From: DTU036 sp964346475
GTDB lineage: Bacteria; Bacillota; Clostridia; Peptostreptococcales; Acidaminobacteraceae
Assembly (NCBI GenBank): GCA_964346475.1
Contig: CAYFUM010000006.1
Span: forward strand, 1-59,627
Direction: 5' to 3'
Length of the DNA: 59,627 nt
The notes below the pieces were generated by a model, which was not told the DNA's origin, did not search any database, and worked only from the letters and a program-made list of their open reading frames with translations. The position numbers and the translations under genes are program-made. This document shows positions 1-9,032 of this stretch, in pieces (within the stretch, counting starts at the first letter, position 1; every line of letters starts with the position of its first letter).

Positions 1-8
1 AATAAAAA

Positions 9-37
9 GGTGCTAGTGACTATCGGTCACAGGCACC
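9..37. terminator. Stem-loop, possible terminator at the left window edge
   Basis: GGTGC (9-13) and GTGAC (16-20) pair with GTCAC (26-30) and GCACC (33-37) around a TATCG loop, with a small internal loop. An A5 run lies on the left side, so the U-tract would serve leftward transcription. No leftward gene is present here, so it may belong to a gene beyond the window. The assignment is uncertain. Confidence 0.4.
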
Positions 38-277
38 ATAAAGTGTACACCCGATAAAATCTGGGTTATCCTTTTTTTGTTTAGTTCTATAGACTGAAGT
101 CTAATATTTTGGAACTTCTTTAAAAATCTTTTTCTTTTCTGTTGTCTGAGAGCTAAAAAGCTGGAATGAATCTTGCTTTTTTAAAATTAATAAGAAGGGA
201 TATATTATTTATCTATGATATATAAGTTATTGATCGCTAGTATTTATAGTTTATTTAGAGTTTTTATAGACTAATTG

Positions 278-286
278 TGATATAAT
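278..286 (+). promoter_or_regulatory. Extended -10 promoter for the ABC transporter operon
   Basis: TGA directly precedes TATAAT (281-286), which forms an extended -10 element. No good TTGACA-like -35 is visible at 16-18 bases upstream. Transcription would start near 293, about 70 bases before the first ATG, which has GGGAGG at 351-356 as its ribosome binding site. Confidence 0.6.
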
Positions 287-361
287 GTTTAAAATATCAA
301 CAATTATTAATTTGTTGGTTTTTAATATTAGGATGACTAGAAAATTCAAAGGGAGGATAAA

Positions 362-2071
362 ATGAGGAAATTTTCACTTTTTATGGTAGTAGTTTTACTT
401 CTAACCAGTCTTATTGGTTGTGGAGGTGGAGCTACAGAGACTGAAGGAAATGGCAGTTCAACGGAAACACCATCTAATGGATCAGTTGAAAAGCCGGTAG
501 TAAGCGGTGGATTTGATGATGGTTTTCCTGACAATGTTCTACGTCTAGGACTGAGTGGAGAAATAGAAACTGCCGATGTACAACTTACTACATCCGATTA
601 CACTATACCGATGAATATCTATGACTGTTTATTTGAGGTACAACCTAAGGATGATGGATCTTCAGAAATTGTTGGAAATCTTGCCGAGAGTTTTGAAGTG
701 TCCGATGATGGGCTAGTCTATACCATACATCTAAGAGAGGGTGTGAAATTCCACAATGGTGAAACTTTAACATCAGATGATGTACTTTATACAGTGGATC
801 GTATGCTCAACCCTGAAAGGCTGGCTAAGAATAGTGACTGTATGAGTATGCTAAAGGGCTTTGACGAAGTAGTTGATGGGGATTTAACTTCTATAGAAGG
901 CGAGGGGGTTGTCATTTTAGATGATAATACCTTTGAGTTTCACTTGCAAGATGCCTATTCGCCCTTCTTGGCTAACTTGTGCGTACCTGGCTTCTCAATT
1001 TATAACAGAAAAGCTGGAGACGAGGCTGATGAAGCAGGTGGGGGGATTGATAATAGCCAGTTTGGCGTACTAGCTGAACATACTATAGGAACAGGGCCAT
1101 TTATACTTAAAGATTGGGTTTTAAACGATTATATCTATGTGGAAACCAATCCTAATTACTGGAAGGGCGCTTCTAAATTGGATGGTGTCCTTTTCAAAAT
1201 AGTACCTGATAATGAAACTAGAAGAATGATGTTTGAATCTGGTCAGCTAGATGAATTTGACCTTGATACTGCCAGGGAACACATTCCATATTATTTGGAA
1301 TCTGATGAGTGGGCTGAAAATGTTATTATCGGTAACCGAGTAGGTACCTACTACTATCATATCAATGAGAAACTAGAGCCCTTTGATAATGTTCTTGTAA
1401 GAAAAGCATTGCAACACGCTATAGATAAGCAGTCCATTCTTGATACCCTTTACGGCGGTCAAGGAGAGCTGGCATCTGGAATTCTGGCTCCTGGAATGAT
1501 GGGATATAATCCAAATCTTCCAAAAATTGACTATGATCCTGATTTAGCAAGAGAGTTGTTGGAAGAAGCAGGATATGGTGATGGATTTGAAATGATTATT
1601 TCACAGACCACTGATAGCCCTGCGACCCTATCGCTGAACGAAATAGTACAAGCTCAACTAGCAGAGTATGGAATCGAAGTCACAATTGATCAGATGGATG
1701 AGGCCTCCTGGTATGATGTTAGGCGTACCGGTGAACTACCAATGTATACTACATCCTGGTCAGCTGACTTCAATGATCCTGATAACTTTATTTATTCCTT
1801 CTTCACACCCTCAAACTCTGTTAGTAGGTCCTTTAATTACTATAATACTGAGGCTATGGATAGAGTTGTAGCTGCTAGGTATATGTTAGATCATGAGGCA
1901 AGGATGAAGGAGTATCAAGATCTGGAGATTTTGATAATTCAAGAAGATGCTGCATGGATACCTCTTTTCCACTTGAAACATCTGTGGGTTGTAAGTGACA
2001 GGACCCAAAATTATGTGCCCTTCTGGGCGGGTTGGTCTGGAGCTTGCTATTGGGGAGTCTATCTAGATTAA
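362..2071 (+). CDS. ABC transporter substrate-binding lipoprotein, family 5 (peptide/nickel type)
   Basis: This is the solute-binding component that delivers peptides (or a related ligand) to the membrane channel encoded next door. It is 569 residues, normal for the family. The N-terminus is a lipoprotein signal: basic residues, a hydrophobic stretch and the lipobox LIGC at about 17-20, followed by a Gly/Ser/Thr/Glu-rich linker to about residue 55. The body carries family-5 features such as the region around EGVKFHNGETLTSDDV and a GTGPF motif. ATG at 362 is set by GGGAGG six bases upstream. It heads a five-gene operon with two permeases and two ATPases, so the transport role is secure. The exact substrate is not readable from sequence; oligopeptides or dipeptides are most likely. 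Confidence 0.93.
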   Translation: MRKFSLFMVVVLLLTSLIGCGGGATETEGNGSSTETPSNGSVEKPVVSGGFDDGFPDNVLRLGLSGEIETADVQLTTSDYTIPMNIYDCLFEVQPKDDGSSEIVGNLAESFEVSDDGLVYTIHLREGVKFHNGETLTSDDVLYTVDRMLNPERLAKNSDCMSMLKGFDEVVDGDLTSIEGEGVVILDDNTFEFHLQDAYSPFLANLCVPGFSIYNRKAGDEADEAGGGIDNSQFGVLAEHTIGTGPFILKDWVLNDYIYVETNPNYWKGASKLDGVLFKIVPDNETRRMMFESGQLDEFDLDTAREHIPYYLESDEWAENVIIGNRVGTYYYHINEKLEPFDNVLVRKALQHAIDKQSILDTLYGGQGELASGILAPGMMGYNPNLPKIDYDPDLARELLEEAGYGDGFEMIISQTTDSPATLSLNEIVQAQLAEYGIEVTIDQMDEASWYDVRRTGELPMYTTSWSADFNDPDNFIYSFFTPSNSVSRSFNYYNTEAMDRVVAARYMLDHEARMKEYQDLEILIIQEDAAWIPLFHLKHLWVVSDRTQNYVPFWAGWSGACYWGVYLD

Positions 2072-2126
2072 AAGATGAGGGGCCGGTCCCCTCATCTAAT
2101 CTATAGTACTTAGGAAGGTGAATCTG

Positions 2127-3047
2127 ATGATTAATTACATTGTGCGAAGAATTTTGACGGCAATTCCAATAATGATTGCTGTTGTTCTAATCATATTCTT
2201 ATTGCTACAAGTACTTCCAGGAAATCCAATTTCTATCATGATGGGAGAAAAGGCTAGCCCGGCTGTTATTGAAAGAGTCTCTAGTGAGATGGGCCTTTAT
2301 GACCCTGTTTATGTTCGATTTGGACGCTATGTTTGGAGTGCTCTTCAGGGTGACTTTGGACGAAGCTACAAGCTAAATAGGCAGGTTTCTGACCTTATAA
2401 AACAGTCTTTTCCAAATACTGTTCGCTTAGCAGTAAGTGCTTCTCTTTTTGCCTGGGTAATCGGTATTCCATCGGGGATTATTTCAGCCATTAAGAGGAA
2501 TAAAGCTGTCGATCACTTGGTTATGGGGATAGCTCTCCTGGGAATTTCTAGTCCAGTTTTTTGGGGGGCAATGCTCCTTCAATATCTTCTAGGCTATAAG
2601 TTTAAACTCCTACCTCTATCTGGATATCAAACCTATAAACATATGATTATGCCTGCAATTATTCTTGGCTGGGCATCTGCAGGATCAATTGCCCGAATGG
2701 TCAGGTCAAATCTACTGGAGGTAATGAAAAACGACTACATTCGAACAGCTAGAAGCAAAGGACTTAAGCCCTGGTCTGTTGTATTTAAACACGCACTAAA
2801 AAACTCCCTGATGCCTGTAGTAACCCTTATGGCTATACAGTTTGCTGGAATGCTCTCTGGAGCTGTTATTACGGAAACTGTATTTGGTATTGGTGGTATT
2901 GGGCGCCTAACTGTCGATGCCATAAATAACAGGGATATGCCTCTACTTCAAGGAGCTACAATTTTTTCTACCCTGATAATTATCATAGGAAACATGAGTG
3001 CGGATATTATGTATTCATTTTTAGATCCAAGAATAAGGGATAGGTAG
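2127..3047 (+). CDS. ABC transporter permease, DppB/OppB type
   Basis: First membrane subunit of the peptide-type importer, 306 residues, with an N-terminal membrane helix and about five more. The conserved EAA-like loop that docks the ATPase is visible in the segment with DYIRTARSKGL around residues 208-220. I chose ATG 2127 over the GTG at 2118 because that GTG lies inside the ribosome binding site itself (AGGAAGG at 2112-2118). It follows the binding protein by about 55 bases and the DppC-type permease starts six bases after it, consistent with one operon. Family identity is clear; the substrate is inferred from the family only. Confidence 0.92.
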   Translation: MINYIVRRILTAIPIMIAVVLIIFLLLQVLPGNPISIMMGEKASPAVIERVSSEMGLYDPVYVRFGRYVWSALQGDFGRSYKLNRQVSDLIKQSFPNTVRLAVSASLFAWVIGIPSGIISAIKRNKAVDHLVMGIALLGISSPVFWGAMLLQYLLGYKFKLLPLSGYQTYKHMIMPAIILGWASAGSIARMVRSNLLEVMKNDYIRTARSKGLKPWSVVFKHALKNSLMPVVTLMAIQFAGMLSGAVITETVFGIGGIGRLTVDAINNRDMPLLQGATIFSTLIIIIGNMSADIMYSFLDPRIRDR

Positions 3048-3052
3048 GACTT

Positions 3053-4006
3053 ATGTTTAATCAATATCAATTAATTAAAGAATTAGAAATGCATGCTTTA
3101 GACATAGAGACTGCCCGTCAACCAGCAGATATAGAAGTTGAGGTGGGAGCGGAACTTTTTGAAAGCGAGACTATTAAAGATCAGATCCTTCATATGTTTA
3201 AAACAAACAAGATTGCAACGGTGTCTGCGGTGATAATTATGGTTTTTATTGTGACCGCAATTTTCGCACCTATTGTAGCTCCCTATAATCCCAATGCTCA
3301 ATCCCTGGCTGATCGACTACAGGACCCAAGCGCAAAACATCTATTGGGTACCGATGAGTTTGGCAGGGATATCCTTAGCAGGATGATCTATGGTTCTCGA
3401 ATTTCCCTTTTAGTAGGCCTTCTACCAACTACAATTTCCATGACAATAGGTACTATTTTAGGTTTAGTTGCAGGTTATAGGGGAGGAAAAGTTGATTATT
3501 TCATAATGAGGTTAGCCGATGTATTATTGGCTTTTCCATCACTACTTCTAGCTATGCTTATAGCCTACACAATTGGCAAGGGACTCCTAACCATTTTTAT
3601 AGCACTGAGCTTTGTAAGCTGGGCAGGTACTGCTAGAGTGGTGAGGTCTCTTACTCTATCCTTAAGAGAAAAAGAGTATATTGAGGCAGCCGTTTCAATA
3701 GGTGTCAGTAAGAGGAAAATTGTAATGCGTCATCTCTTGCCTAACTGTATTCCAACTCTAATTATTCTCTTTACGATGAATGTACCTGGTAATATTCTTT
3801 CTGAGTCTAGCCTATCATTTTTAGGAGTTGGAGCCCAGCCTCCGTCTACAAGCTGGGGACTTATGGTTTACAGAAGTAAAAAATACCTATCAAAAACCCC
3901 TATTGCTACCCTGGCTCCTGGTCTTGCTGTACTTATACTAGTTATGGCTTTTAATTTCTTGGGAGACGCCCTTCGAGATGCAATAGATCCCTACATGAAA
4001 GAATAG
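3053..4006 (+). CDS. ABC transporter permease, DppC/OppC type
   Basis: Second membrane subunit, 317 residues. It has a cytoplasmic N-terminal extension of about 55 residues, a first transmembrane helix, the family hallmark PNAQSLADRLQDPS followed by HLLGTDEFGRD (around residues 83-107), and five further helices. The EAA loop is seen as EYIEAAVSIGVS. It pairs with the DppB-type protein to form the heterodimeric channel. The start at 3053 is six bases after the previous stop, with TAGGTAGG as the binding site. The N-terminal extension is somewhat longer than in typical members. Confidence 0.92.
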   Translation: MFNQYQLIKELEMHALDIETARQPADIEVEVGAELFESETIKDQILHMFKTNKIATVSAVIIMVFIVTAIFAPIVAPYNPNAQSLADRLQDPSAKHLLGTDEFGRDILSRMIYGSRISLLVGLLPTTISMTIGTILGLVAGYRGGKVDYFIMRLADVLLAFPSLLLAMLIAYTIGKGLLTIFIALSFVSWAGTARVVRSLTLSLREKEYIEAAVSIGVSKRKIVMRHLLPNCIPTLIILFTMNVPGNILSESSLSFLGVGAQPPSTSWGLMVYRSKKYLSKTPIATLAPGLAVLILVMAFNFLGDALRDAIDPYMKE

Positions 4007-4013
4007 GTGTGTT

Positions 4014-4997
4014 ATGAAAAAAATATTAGAAATTAATAATTTGAAAACCCATTTTTTCACTCAAAAGGGTGTAGTTCCTGCGGTGGATGGAGTTGATATA
4101 GAGGTAGGTGAAGGAGAGGTAGTGGGTATTGTGGGGGAATCTGGTTGTGGTAAAAGTGTCACGGCTATGTCGATTCTCCAGCTGCTTCAATTCCCTGGAA
4201 AGACAATTGATGGAGAGATAATACTGGACGGAGAAGATTTATTAAAAAAAAGTCAGGAGGAGATGTATAAATACCGGGGCGATAAGATATCTATGATATT
4301 TCAAGAGCCTATGACTTCTTTAAATCCAGTTTATCCAGTAGGAAAACAAGTTGCAGAAATCCTTAGAGTGCATAGAAATATATCCAAAGATGAAGCAAAA
4401 AGTGAAGTAATTAAGATTTTTGCCAAGGTTGGGATACCCGAACCTAATAAAAGATATGATGCCTATCCTCATCAGCTTTCTGGTGGCTTAAGACAAAGGG
4501 TTATGATAGCTATGGCTATGATATGTGATCCTATTTTGATGATAGCTGATGAGCCTACTACAGCCTTGGATGTAACCATAGAGGCTCAGATTCTCTACCT
4601 AATGAGACAATTGCAAAAGGACAGCGGTACTTCAATAATAATGATTACCCATAACCTTGGAGTTGTCGCAGAAATCTGTGATAGGGTCTATGTTATGTAT
4701 GCTGGTAAGGTCATGGAGAAGGCAGATGTATATTCACTCTTTGAAGAGCCCCTTCATCCCTATACCTCTGGTCTACTAAATTCCATACCAAAGCTTACTA
4801 GGGTTGAAGAACATCTCTATACTATTCAGGGTATAGTGCCAAACCTACTTAAGCTACCCAAGGGTTGCCGTTTTTATCCAAGATGTGAAAAAGCAATGAA
4901 GGTATGCAAGGTTATGGAGCCCCCTCTTTATGATTTAGGAAATGGCCATGAAGTTAGATGTTTTCTCTATGACAAGGAGCTTATGAATGATGAATAA
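4014..4997 (+). CDS. ABC transporter ATP-binding protein, DppD/OppD type
   Basis: One of two ATPases that power the importer, 327 residues. Visible motifs are Walker A (GESGCGKSV, near residue 43), Q-loop FQEPMTSLNP, the ABC signature LSGGLRQRV, Walker B (LMIADEPT) and the switch histidine in MITHNLGVV. The C-terminal oligopeptide/dipeptide ABC extension is present with its cysteines (CRFYPRC, then C in MKVC), which in OppD relatives can bind a cluster or metal. The next ATPase gene overlaps its end by 11 bases, so the two are translationally coupled. Confidence 0.93.
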   Translation: MKKILEINNLKTHFFTQKGVVPAVDGVDIEVGEGEVVGIVGESGCGKSVTAMSILQLLQFPGKTIDGEIILDGEDLLKKSQEEMYKYRGDKISMIFQEPMTSLNPVYPVGKQVAEILRVHRNISKDEAKSEVIKIFAKVGIPEPNKRYDAYPHQLSGGLRQRVMIAMAMICDPILMIADEPTTALDVTIEAQILYLMRQLQKDSGTSIIMITHNLGVVAEICDRVYVMYAGKVMEKADVYSLFEEPLHPYTSGLLNSIPKLTRVEEHLYTIQGIVPNLLKLPKGCRFYPRCEKAMKVCKVMEPPLYDLGNGHEVRCFLYDKELMNDE

Positions 4998-5967
4998 AGA
5001 GCTTGTTAAAATAGAAAATGTGAGTAAATTATTCGCGGTAGAATCAAGTATGTGGTCTAGAGGTGGGGATTTTGTTCATGCTGTAAGTGATGTATCCCTG
5101 TCAATTTATGAGGGTGAAACCCTGGGCCTTGTAGGGGAATCAGGCTGCGGAAAATCTACCCTTGGTAGGCTTATTATTAATTTATTAGAGCCAACGGAAG
5201 GAAGGGTAATATTTGATGATGTAGATATTTCAGGTCTTAATCCTAAGGAACTTAGAGACTTTAGAAAAAATATGCAGATAATTTTCCAAGACCCCTATGC
5301 CTCTTTAAATCCCAGGTGGACAATTAGAGATATTATAGCGGAGCCTTTGGAAACCCACTATAATATGAGCAAAGATGAGGTGACTAAACGGGTTCAAGAG
5401 CTAATGAGCTTTACCGGGATTAGACCAGAATACTTAGATCGCTATCCCCATCAGTTTAGTGGAGGTCAAAGACAAAGGGTAGGTATAGCAAGAGCCCTTG
5501 CCCTCAATCCTAAATTTATCGTCTGTGATGAACCAGTTTCTGCCCTAGATGTTTCAATACAATCTCAGATTTTGAACCTTTTAGGAGACATCCAAAAAGA
5601 GATGGGAATAAGCTACCTCTTTATTTCTCATGACCTTTCTGTTGTGCGTTACCTTTCAGATAGAGTATGTGTAATGTTTCTTGGAAAGGTCTGTGAACTA
5701 GGAGAGACCAGTCTTGTCTATGAAGATCCAGTTCATCCTTATACAAGGTTTTTATTGGAGGCTGTTCCAAAGCCAGATCCTAGGATGAGGAAGTCTGAAA
5801 AAGAGATGCTTTTAGGAGAAATACCCAGCCCTGTAAACCCACCTTCAGGCTGTAGATTCCATACGAGATGCCCCTATAAAGTGGAACTTTGTAGTAAGGA
5901 AGTTCCCCAACTAATAGAGGTAAGGGGTAGGCAGGTGGCATGCCACAGAGCAGAGGACTTGATTTAA
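4987..5967 (+). CDS. ABC transporter ATP-binding protein, DppF/OppF type
   Basis: Second ATPase of the importer, 326 residues. It has Walker A GESGCGKST, Q-loop FQDPYASLNP, signature FSGGQRQRV, Walker B IVCDEPVSALD and the switch region FISHDLSVV. The C-terminal Cys extension (CRFHTRC, later C in VELC) matches that of its partner. Two in-frame ATGs (4987, 4990) exist; 4987 sits seven bases after AAGGAG (4974-4979) and is preferred. It is the last gene of the operon and is followed by a strong hairpin terminator. Confidence 0.93.
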   Translation: MMNKELVKIENVSKLFAVESSMWSRGGDFVHAVSDVSLSIYEGETLGLVGESGCGKSTLGRLIINLLEPTEGRVIFDDVDISGLNPKELRDFRKNMQIIFQDPYASLNPRWTIRDIIAEPLETHYNMSKDEVTKRVQELMSFTGIRPEYLDRYPHQFSGGQRQRVGIARALALNPKFIVCDEPVSALDVSIQSQILNLLGDIQKEMGISYLFISHDLSVVRYLSDRVCVMFLGKVCELGETSLVYEDPVHPYTRFLLEAVPKPDPRMRKSEKEMLLGEIPSPVNPPSGCRFHTRCPYKVELCSKEVPQLIEVRGRQVACHRAEDLI

Positions 5968-5973
5968 ATATTA

Positions 5974-6017
5974 AAAAAACTAGGATGGACATAAAAATAT
6001 CTTCATCCTAGTTTTTT
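5974..6017. terminator. Bidirectional Rho-independent terminator
   Basis: A 14-bp perfect inverted repeat: A6 plus CTAGGATG at 5974-5987 pairs with CATCCTAG plus T6 at 6004-6017. Because the stem begins with A6 and ends with T6, it can terminate both the rightward transporter operon and the leftward gene at 6046-6840. Confidence 0.9.
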
Positions 6018-6045
6018 ATTGTCTAAAATTTACTAGCCTTATTAC

Positions 6046-6840
6046 TTAACCCTGCATTGAACCTCCGCAGTATTCGCAGAATTTGTTATCAGGGCTAGAG
6101 CTCATTGCTCCACAGAAGGGGCATTTTCCTGAAGGGCTAGCACTAGGTGGCGGTGAGGCTGGCTCTTCAAAGTTGTTTGCCTGATAATTTTCTTCAAGTG
6201 GCCTTCTTTGAGTCAAGGCAATTCTTATTTCCTCTGCCATGGCCTCGTATTCTCTATAATTATGGTTGGTACGACCTAGCTGGGCACCGCCCTGGATAAA
6301 GATACGGGAATGCTGAGGCTCAACATTTATTGGTAGGGGATTTAGTTTGAAATTAATGGTATCAAACCAGGGACTATTTATGTGAATTGTCATGTTAAAG
6401 TTGTAGGTATAAATCTTCCTTGGGGGATCATAGCTAACCTGGTTACCCTGCTTGTCTTTGTATGTTACTTCCTTCTGGCTTTCGCTTACATCGAGATGGG
6501 TACCTGTAACCTGGGAGATATCAATAACATCAGGGTTTTCATCTTGCCAATTCTTAGAGGAAGTGACTATAAACTTGCCAGCTGCCTCATCGATAATTAT
6601 CTTGTTACTACGACCCAGGGTGAGGCTGGGATTTAGCTTGGCTAGCTCCTGGCGATTTTCCTCCCTGTAGGCCAATTGTTCTTTGATCTCATTAACAGTG
6701 CTCTTTCGACGATCACTGAAAAATGGTGAGAGCCCCTTTGCACAGTCTTTACAGAGGTTTCCGTCTTCGAGCTTTCTATTGCCCATTAGTCCGATTTTTT
6801 TGCCACATACATCACAGCTTTTCTTAGCGAAAAATCCCAT
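6046..6840 (-). CDS. DUF4428-like zinc-ribbon protein
   Basis: 264 residues of unknown function. The N-terminus has a four-Cys zinc-binding module (CDVCGKKIG ... CKDC, residues about 9-36) resembling DUF4428. A second zinc ribbon of CPFC...CEYCGG type ends the protein. Between them lies a beta-rich region (about residues 80-210) that may bind lipid or protein, an inference from pattern only. A Pro/Ser-rich linker precedes the final ribbon. The start is set by AAGGAGG just upstream. It is a single-gene unit facing the transporter operon; no functional link is evident. Confidence 0.8.
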   Translation of the reverse strand: MGFFAKKSCDVCGKKIGLMGNRKLEDGNLCKDCAKGLSPFFSDRRKSTVNEIKEQLAYREENRQELAKLNPSLTLGRSNKIIIDEAAGKFIVTSSKNWQDENPDVIDISQVTGTHLDVSESQKEVTYKDKQGNQVSYDPPRKIYTYNFNMTIHINSPWFDTINFKLNPLPINVEPQHSRIFIQGGAQLGRTNHNYREYEAMAEEIRIALTQRRPLEENYQANNFEEPASPPPSASPSGKCPFCGAMSSSPDNKFCEYCGGSMQG

Positions 6841-6901
6841 ACTTTCCTCCTTAGCAGATAAATTTTTTCTTTAGAATACGAACTAGATTTATTTTTAATT
6901 T

Positions 6902-6954
6902 ATTATAACATAGATGTAATTAATTTTCCTAAATATTCTAGCTTGTGGTAAAAT
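6902..6954. promoter_or_regulatory. Divergent promoter region
   Basis: Leftward: TATAAT on the minus strand (complement of 6902-6907) is preceded by TGT, an extended -10 for the zinc-ribbon gene. Rightward: TAAAAT at 6949-6954 with a poor -35 (TTCCTA at 6926-6931, 17-base spacer) would serve the hydroxy-acid oxidase-like gene. Confidence 0.5.
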
Positions 6955-6988
6955 TTAATTAAGAGATTACATACTTTTGGAGGTGGAC

Positions 6989-8005
6989 ATGACCTATGAC
7001 GAGGTATTGGATAGGGCTAGGGAGCTACTAGGACCCAGGTGTCTAGTCTGTAGGGAGTGCGATGGTGTGGCCTGTAGGGGCTGGGTGCCCGGTGTAGGAG
7101 CCAAGGGAAGGGGCAGGGGATTTATAGATAGCTTTAAATATCTAGAGGAAGTAAGGCTGGTTATGGATACAATCTACGAGTCCAGGGGCCAGGATACTTC
7201 AATAGAACTTTTTGGTGAAAAATTTTCAGCTCCTATCTTTGTTGCTCCTATTGGTGGCATGGATATAAATTATGGTGGCCTTATAAGTGAAGAGGACTAC
7301 CATAGGAGGAATTTAGAGGGGGCAAGAAGGGCTGGGATTGCTGCCTTTACAGGGGATGGAGCCAAGGATGAATACTTTTATGGACCCCTAAAGCCTCTGG
7401 AGGAAGTAGGAGGCTGGGGAATACCCACCATAAAGCCCTGGTCCCAGGAGGAGGTCCTTAAAAAAATAAAGATTGTCGAAGAGCTTGGAGCCCTGGCTAT
7501 AGCTATGGATATAGACTCAGCGGGCCTGGTCCATCTAGCTGCTTCGGGTAAGCCTGTGTTCTCAAAGACTCCAGGTGATTTAAGACAGATTGTTGAGTCT
7601 AGTAAAGTCCCCTTTCTTATTAAGGGTGTAATGAGCGTCAAGGGGGCTTTAAAGGCAGCTGAAAGTGGCGCCTATGGTATTGTGGTGTCAAGCCATGGAG
7701 GAAGGGTTTTGGATAGCACCAGGCCCACCTGTGAGGTCCTGCCAGAAATTAGGAGGGCTCTAGGCGATAGGATGAAGATCTTTGTCGATGGGGGAATAAG
7801 AAGTGGAGCCCATGTCTTCAAGGCCCTGGCTCTTGGGGCAGACGCTGTTCTTATAGGAAGACCCTATGCTATCTGCGCCTTTGGCGGAGGAGCAGAGGGA
7901 GTAGAAATTTATACAAGAAAGCTCATAGCCGAGCTAAGGGATACCATGCTGATGACTGGTTGTAATGATTTAAAAGATATCACAGGAGATAAAATTCACT
8001 TTTAA
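6989..8005 (+). CDS. FMN-dependent alpha-hydroxy-acid oxidase/dehydrogenase family protein
   Basis: A 338-residue TIM-barrel flavoprotein of the lactate/glycolate oxidase family. FMN and substrate motifs are visible: IFVAPIGGMD, LIKG (lysine of the family, near 210), the catalytic His/Arg block SHGGRVLD (near 235-242), FVDGGIRSG and VLIGRP. The canonical tyrosine-bearing QLY-type segment is not seen. The N-terminus instead carries a Cys motif (CLVCRECDGVAC, residues about 18-29), which suggests a metal or Fe-S site and a non-oxygen electron acceptor; that is inference. ATG 6989 is chosen over the upstream TTG 6977 because GGAGG (6979-6983) lies five bases before it. The substrate is unknown. 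Confidence 0.85.
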   Translation: MTYDEVLDRARELLGPRCLVCRECDGVACRGWVPGVGAKGRGRGFIDSFKYLEEVRLVMDTIYESRGQDTSIELFGEKFSAPIFVAPIGGMDINYGGLISEEDYHRRNLEGARRAGIAAFTGDGAKDEYFYGPLKPLEEVGGWGIPTIKPWSQEEVLKKIKIVEELGALAIAMDIDSAGLVHLAASGKPVFSKTPGDLRQIVESSKVPFLIKGVMSVKGALKAAESGAYGIVVSSHGGRVLDSTRPTCEVLPEIRRALGDRMKIFVDGGIRSGAHVFKALALGADAVLIGRPYAICAFGGGAEGVEIYTRKLIAELRDTMLMTGCNDLKDITGDKIHF

Positions 8006-8117
8006 GAATTAGGTGGCTTGTTTTTCTAGATTTGGATCTTAGTTTTGAGGAAGCTAGTCCATCCTCTTTAAGTGATTATTTTAATAATTCATGTTAGAAT
8101 GCCTTTAAGGGGGGCAT

Positions 8118-9032
8118 ATGAAAAACCTAAGTAAGTTAAGTCTCCACCAGCAGGCTCTAGTTCTAGATGCCTATCTGGAAGAAAAACCCTTTCCCTCAGA
8201 GCTAAGTGGCTATGATAGTAGGGAGCTTCTTGAGGAGCTGGGCCTGGCCCTTGAGGATAAAGAAGACTCACCTCTGGCTGAGGTTTTTGATCTCTATGAG
8301 AAGAAACCTGCCAGCTTTAGGAAACTTCTCATTGAGGCCAGATTTGTACCGCCCCTTAGATACTCTAGCCGTAGGGGAGACTGGGACCTTTTGCCCGAGA
8401 GCCTTAAAGATTCCATGCTCTATGCCTATCTTTTTGATGGTATGACCCTGAGAGAACTGGATGAAGCCTTTCTATTGGAGGACCCCTTAAAGACCAAGGG
8501 ATTTCTTTCTGTTAGAATCCTCCACTATATGGGAGTCACAGGGGATTTCAGAGGGATTTATAGGGACTTAAAGCTCAGCGAAGGAATTGCTAGCCTAAAC
8601 TATCAGGGAGAGGACTATAGGCATCTGGTGGAGGCCCTTAGCCGCTATGGCTACTCCCTTTATAGGCAGGAGAAATATTCGGAAAATGACAATCTGAACT
8701 CTGTAGTCAGGGATGGAGGAAGGTATTTATATTATTCGACTAAGTATGAAAGATCTTCAATCCTTAGAAGGGAAGCTATTGACTACCATGGAAAGGCCTG
8801 CATGGCCTGTGGCTTTGATTTTGAAGGGTTTTATGGAGACCTGGGTAGGGACTTTATCGAGGTCCACCACACCCTAGGCTACCAAGATCCAGCCCAGGAC
8901 CTAATTGTTGATGTACGCACAGACATGGTCTGCCTATGTTCTAACTGCCATAGGATGGTTCATAGAAAGCCAGGAGAAGTTCTTAGCCTGGAGGCTCTTA
9001 GAGAAATTCTAGAGGCTAGCAGGAGGGATTAG
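8118..9032 (+). CDS. HNH endonuclease domain protein (McrA-like C-terminus)
   Basis: 304 residues. The C-terminal third is a classic zinc-containing HNH nuclease: CMACGFDF (about residue 227), EVHH (about 247-250) and CSNCHRMVHR (about 273-282), the pattern of McrA-type and type IV restriction nucleases. The N-terminal ~200 residues match nothing I recognise and may recognise DNA or a partner. The start is fixed by GGGGGG just upstream of ATG 8118. The next gene starts on the last base of its stop codon. No methyltransferase is nearby, so a modification-dependent or non-defence role is possible. Nuclease fold is secure; the biological role is not. Confidence 0.85.
   Translation: MKNLSKLSLHQQALVLDAYLEEKPFPSELSGYDSRELLEELGLALEDKEDSPLAEVFDLYEKKPASFRKLLIEARFVPPLRYSSRRGDWDLLPESLKDSMLYAYLFDGMTLRELDEAFLLEDPLKTKGFLSVRILHYMGVTGDFRGIYRDLKLSEGIASLNYQGEDYRHLVEALSRYGYSLYRQEKYSENDNLNSVVRDGGRYLYYSTKYERSSILRREAIDYHGKACMACGFDFEGFYGDLGRDFIEVHHTLGYQDPAQDLIVDVRTDMVCLCSNCHRMVHRKPGEVLSLEALREILEASRRD

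Larger units (their letters stand above)
1..361. other. AT-rich intergenic region upstream of the ABC transporter operon
   Basis: No gene is visible in these 361 bases. The left edge holds a stem-loop (9-37, listed separately). A weaker possible hairpin (ACCC at 49-52 with GGGT at 63-66) is followed by a T7 run at 72-78. A small inverted repeat (AGAC at 91-94 with GTCT at 99-102) is flanked by AGTTC at 83-87 and GAACT at 112-116. The rest is very AT-rich and leads to the operon promoter near 281. The long leader suggests regulation, but I recognise no known riboswitch in it. Confidence 0.6.
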
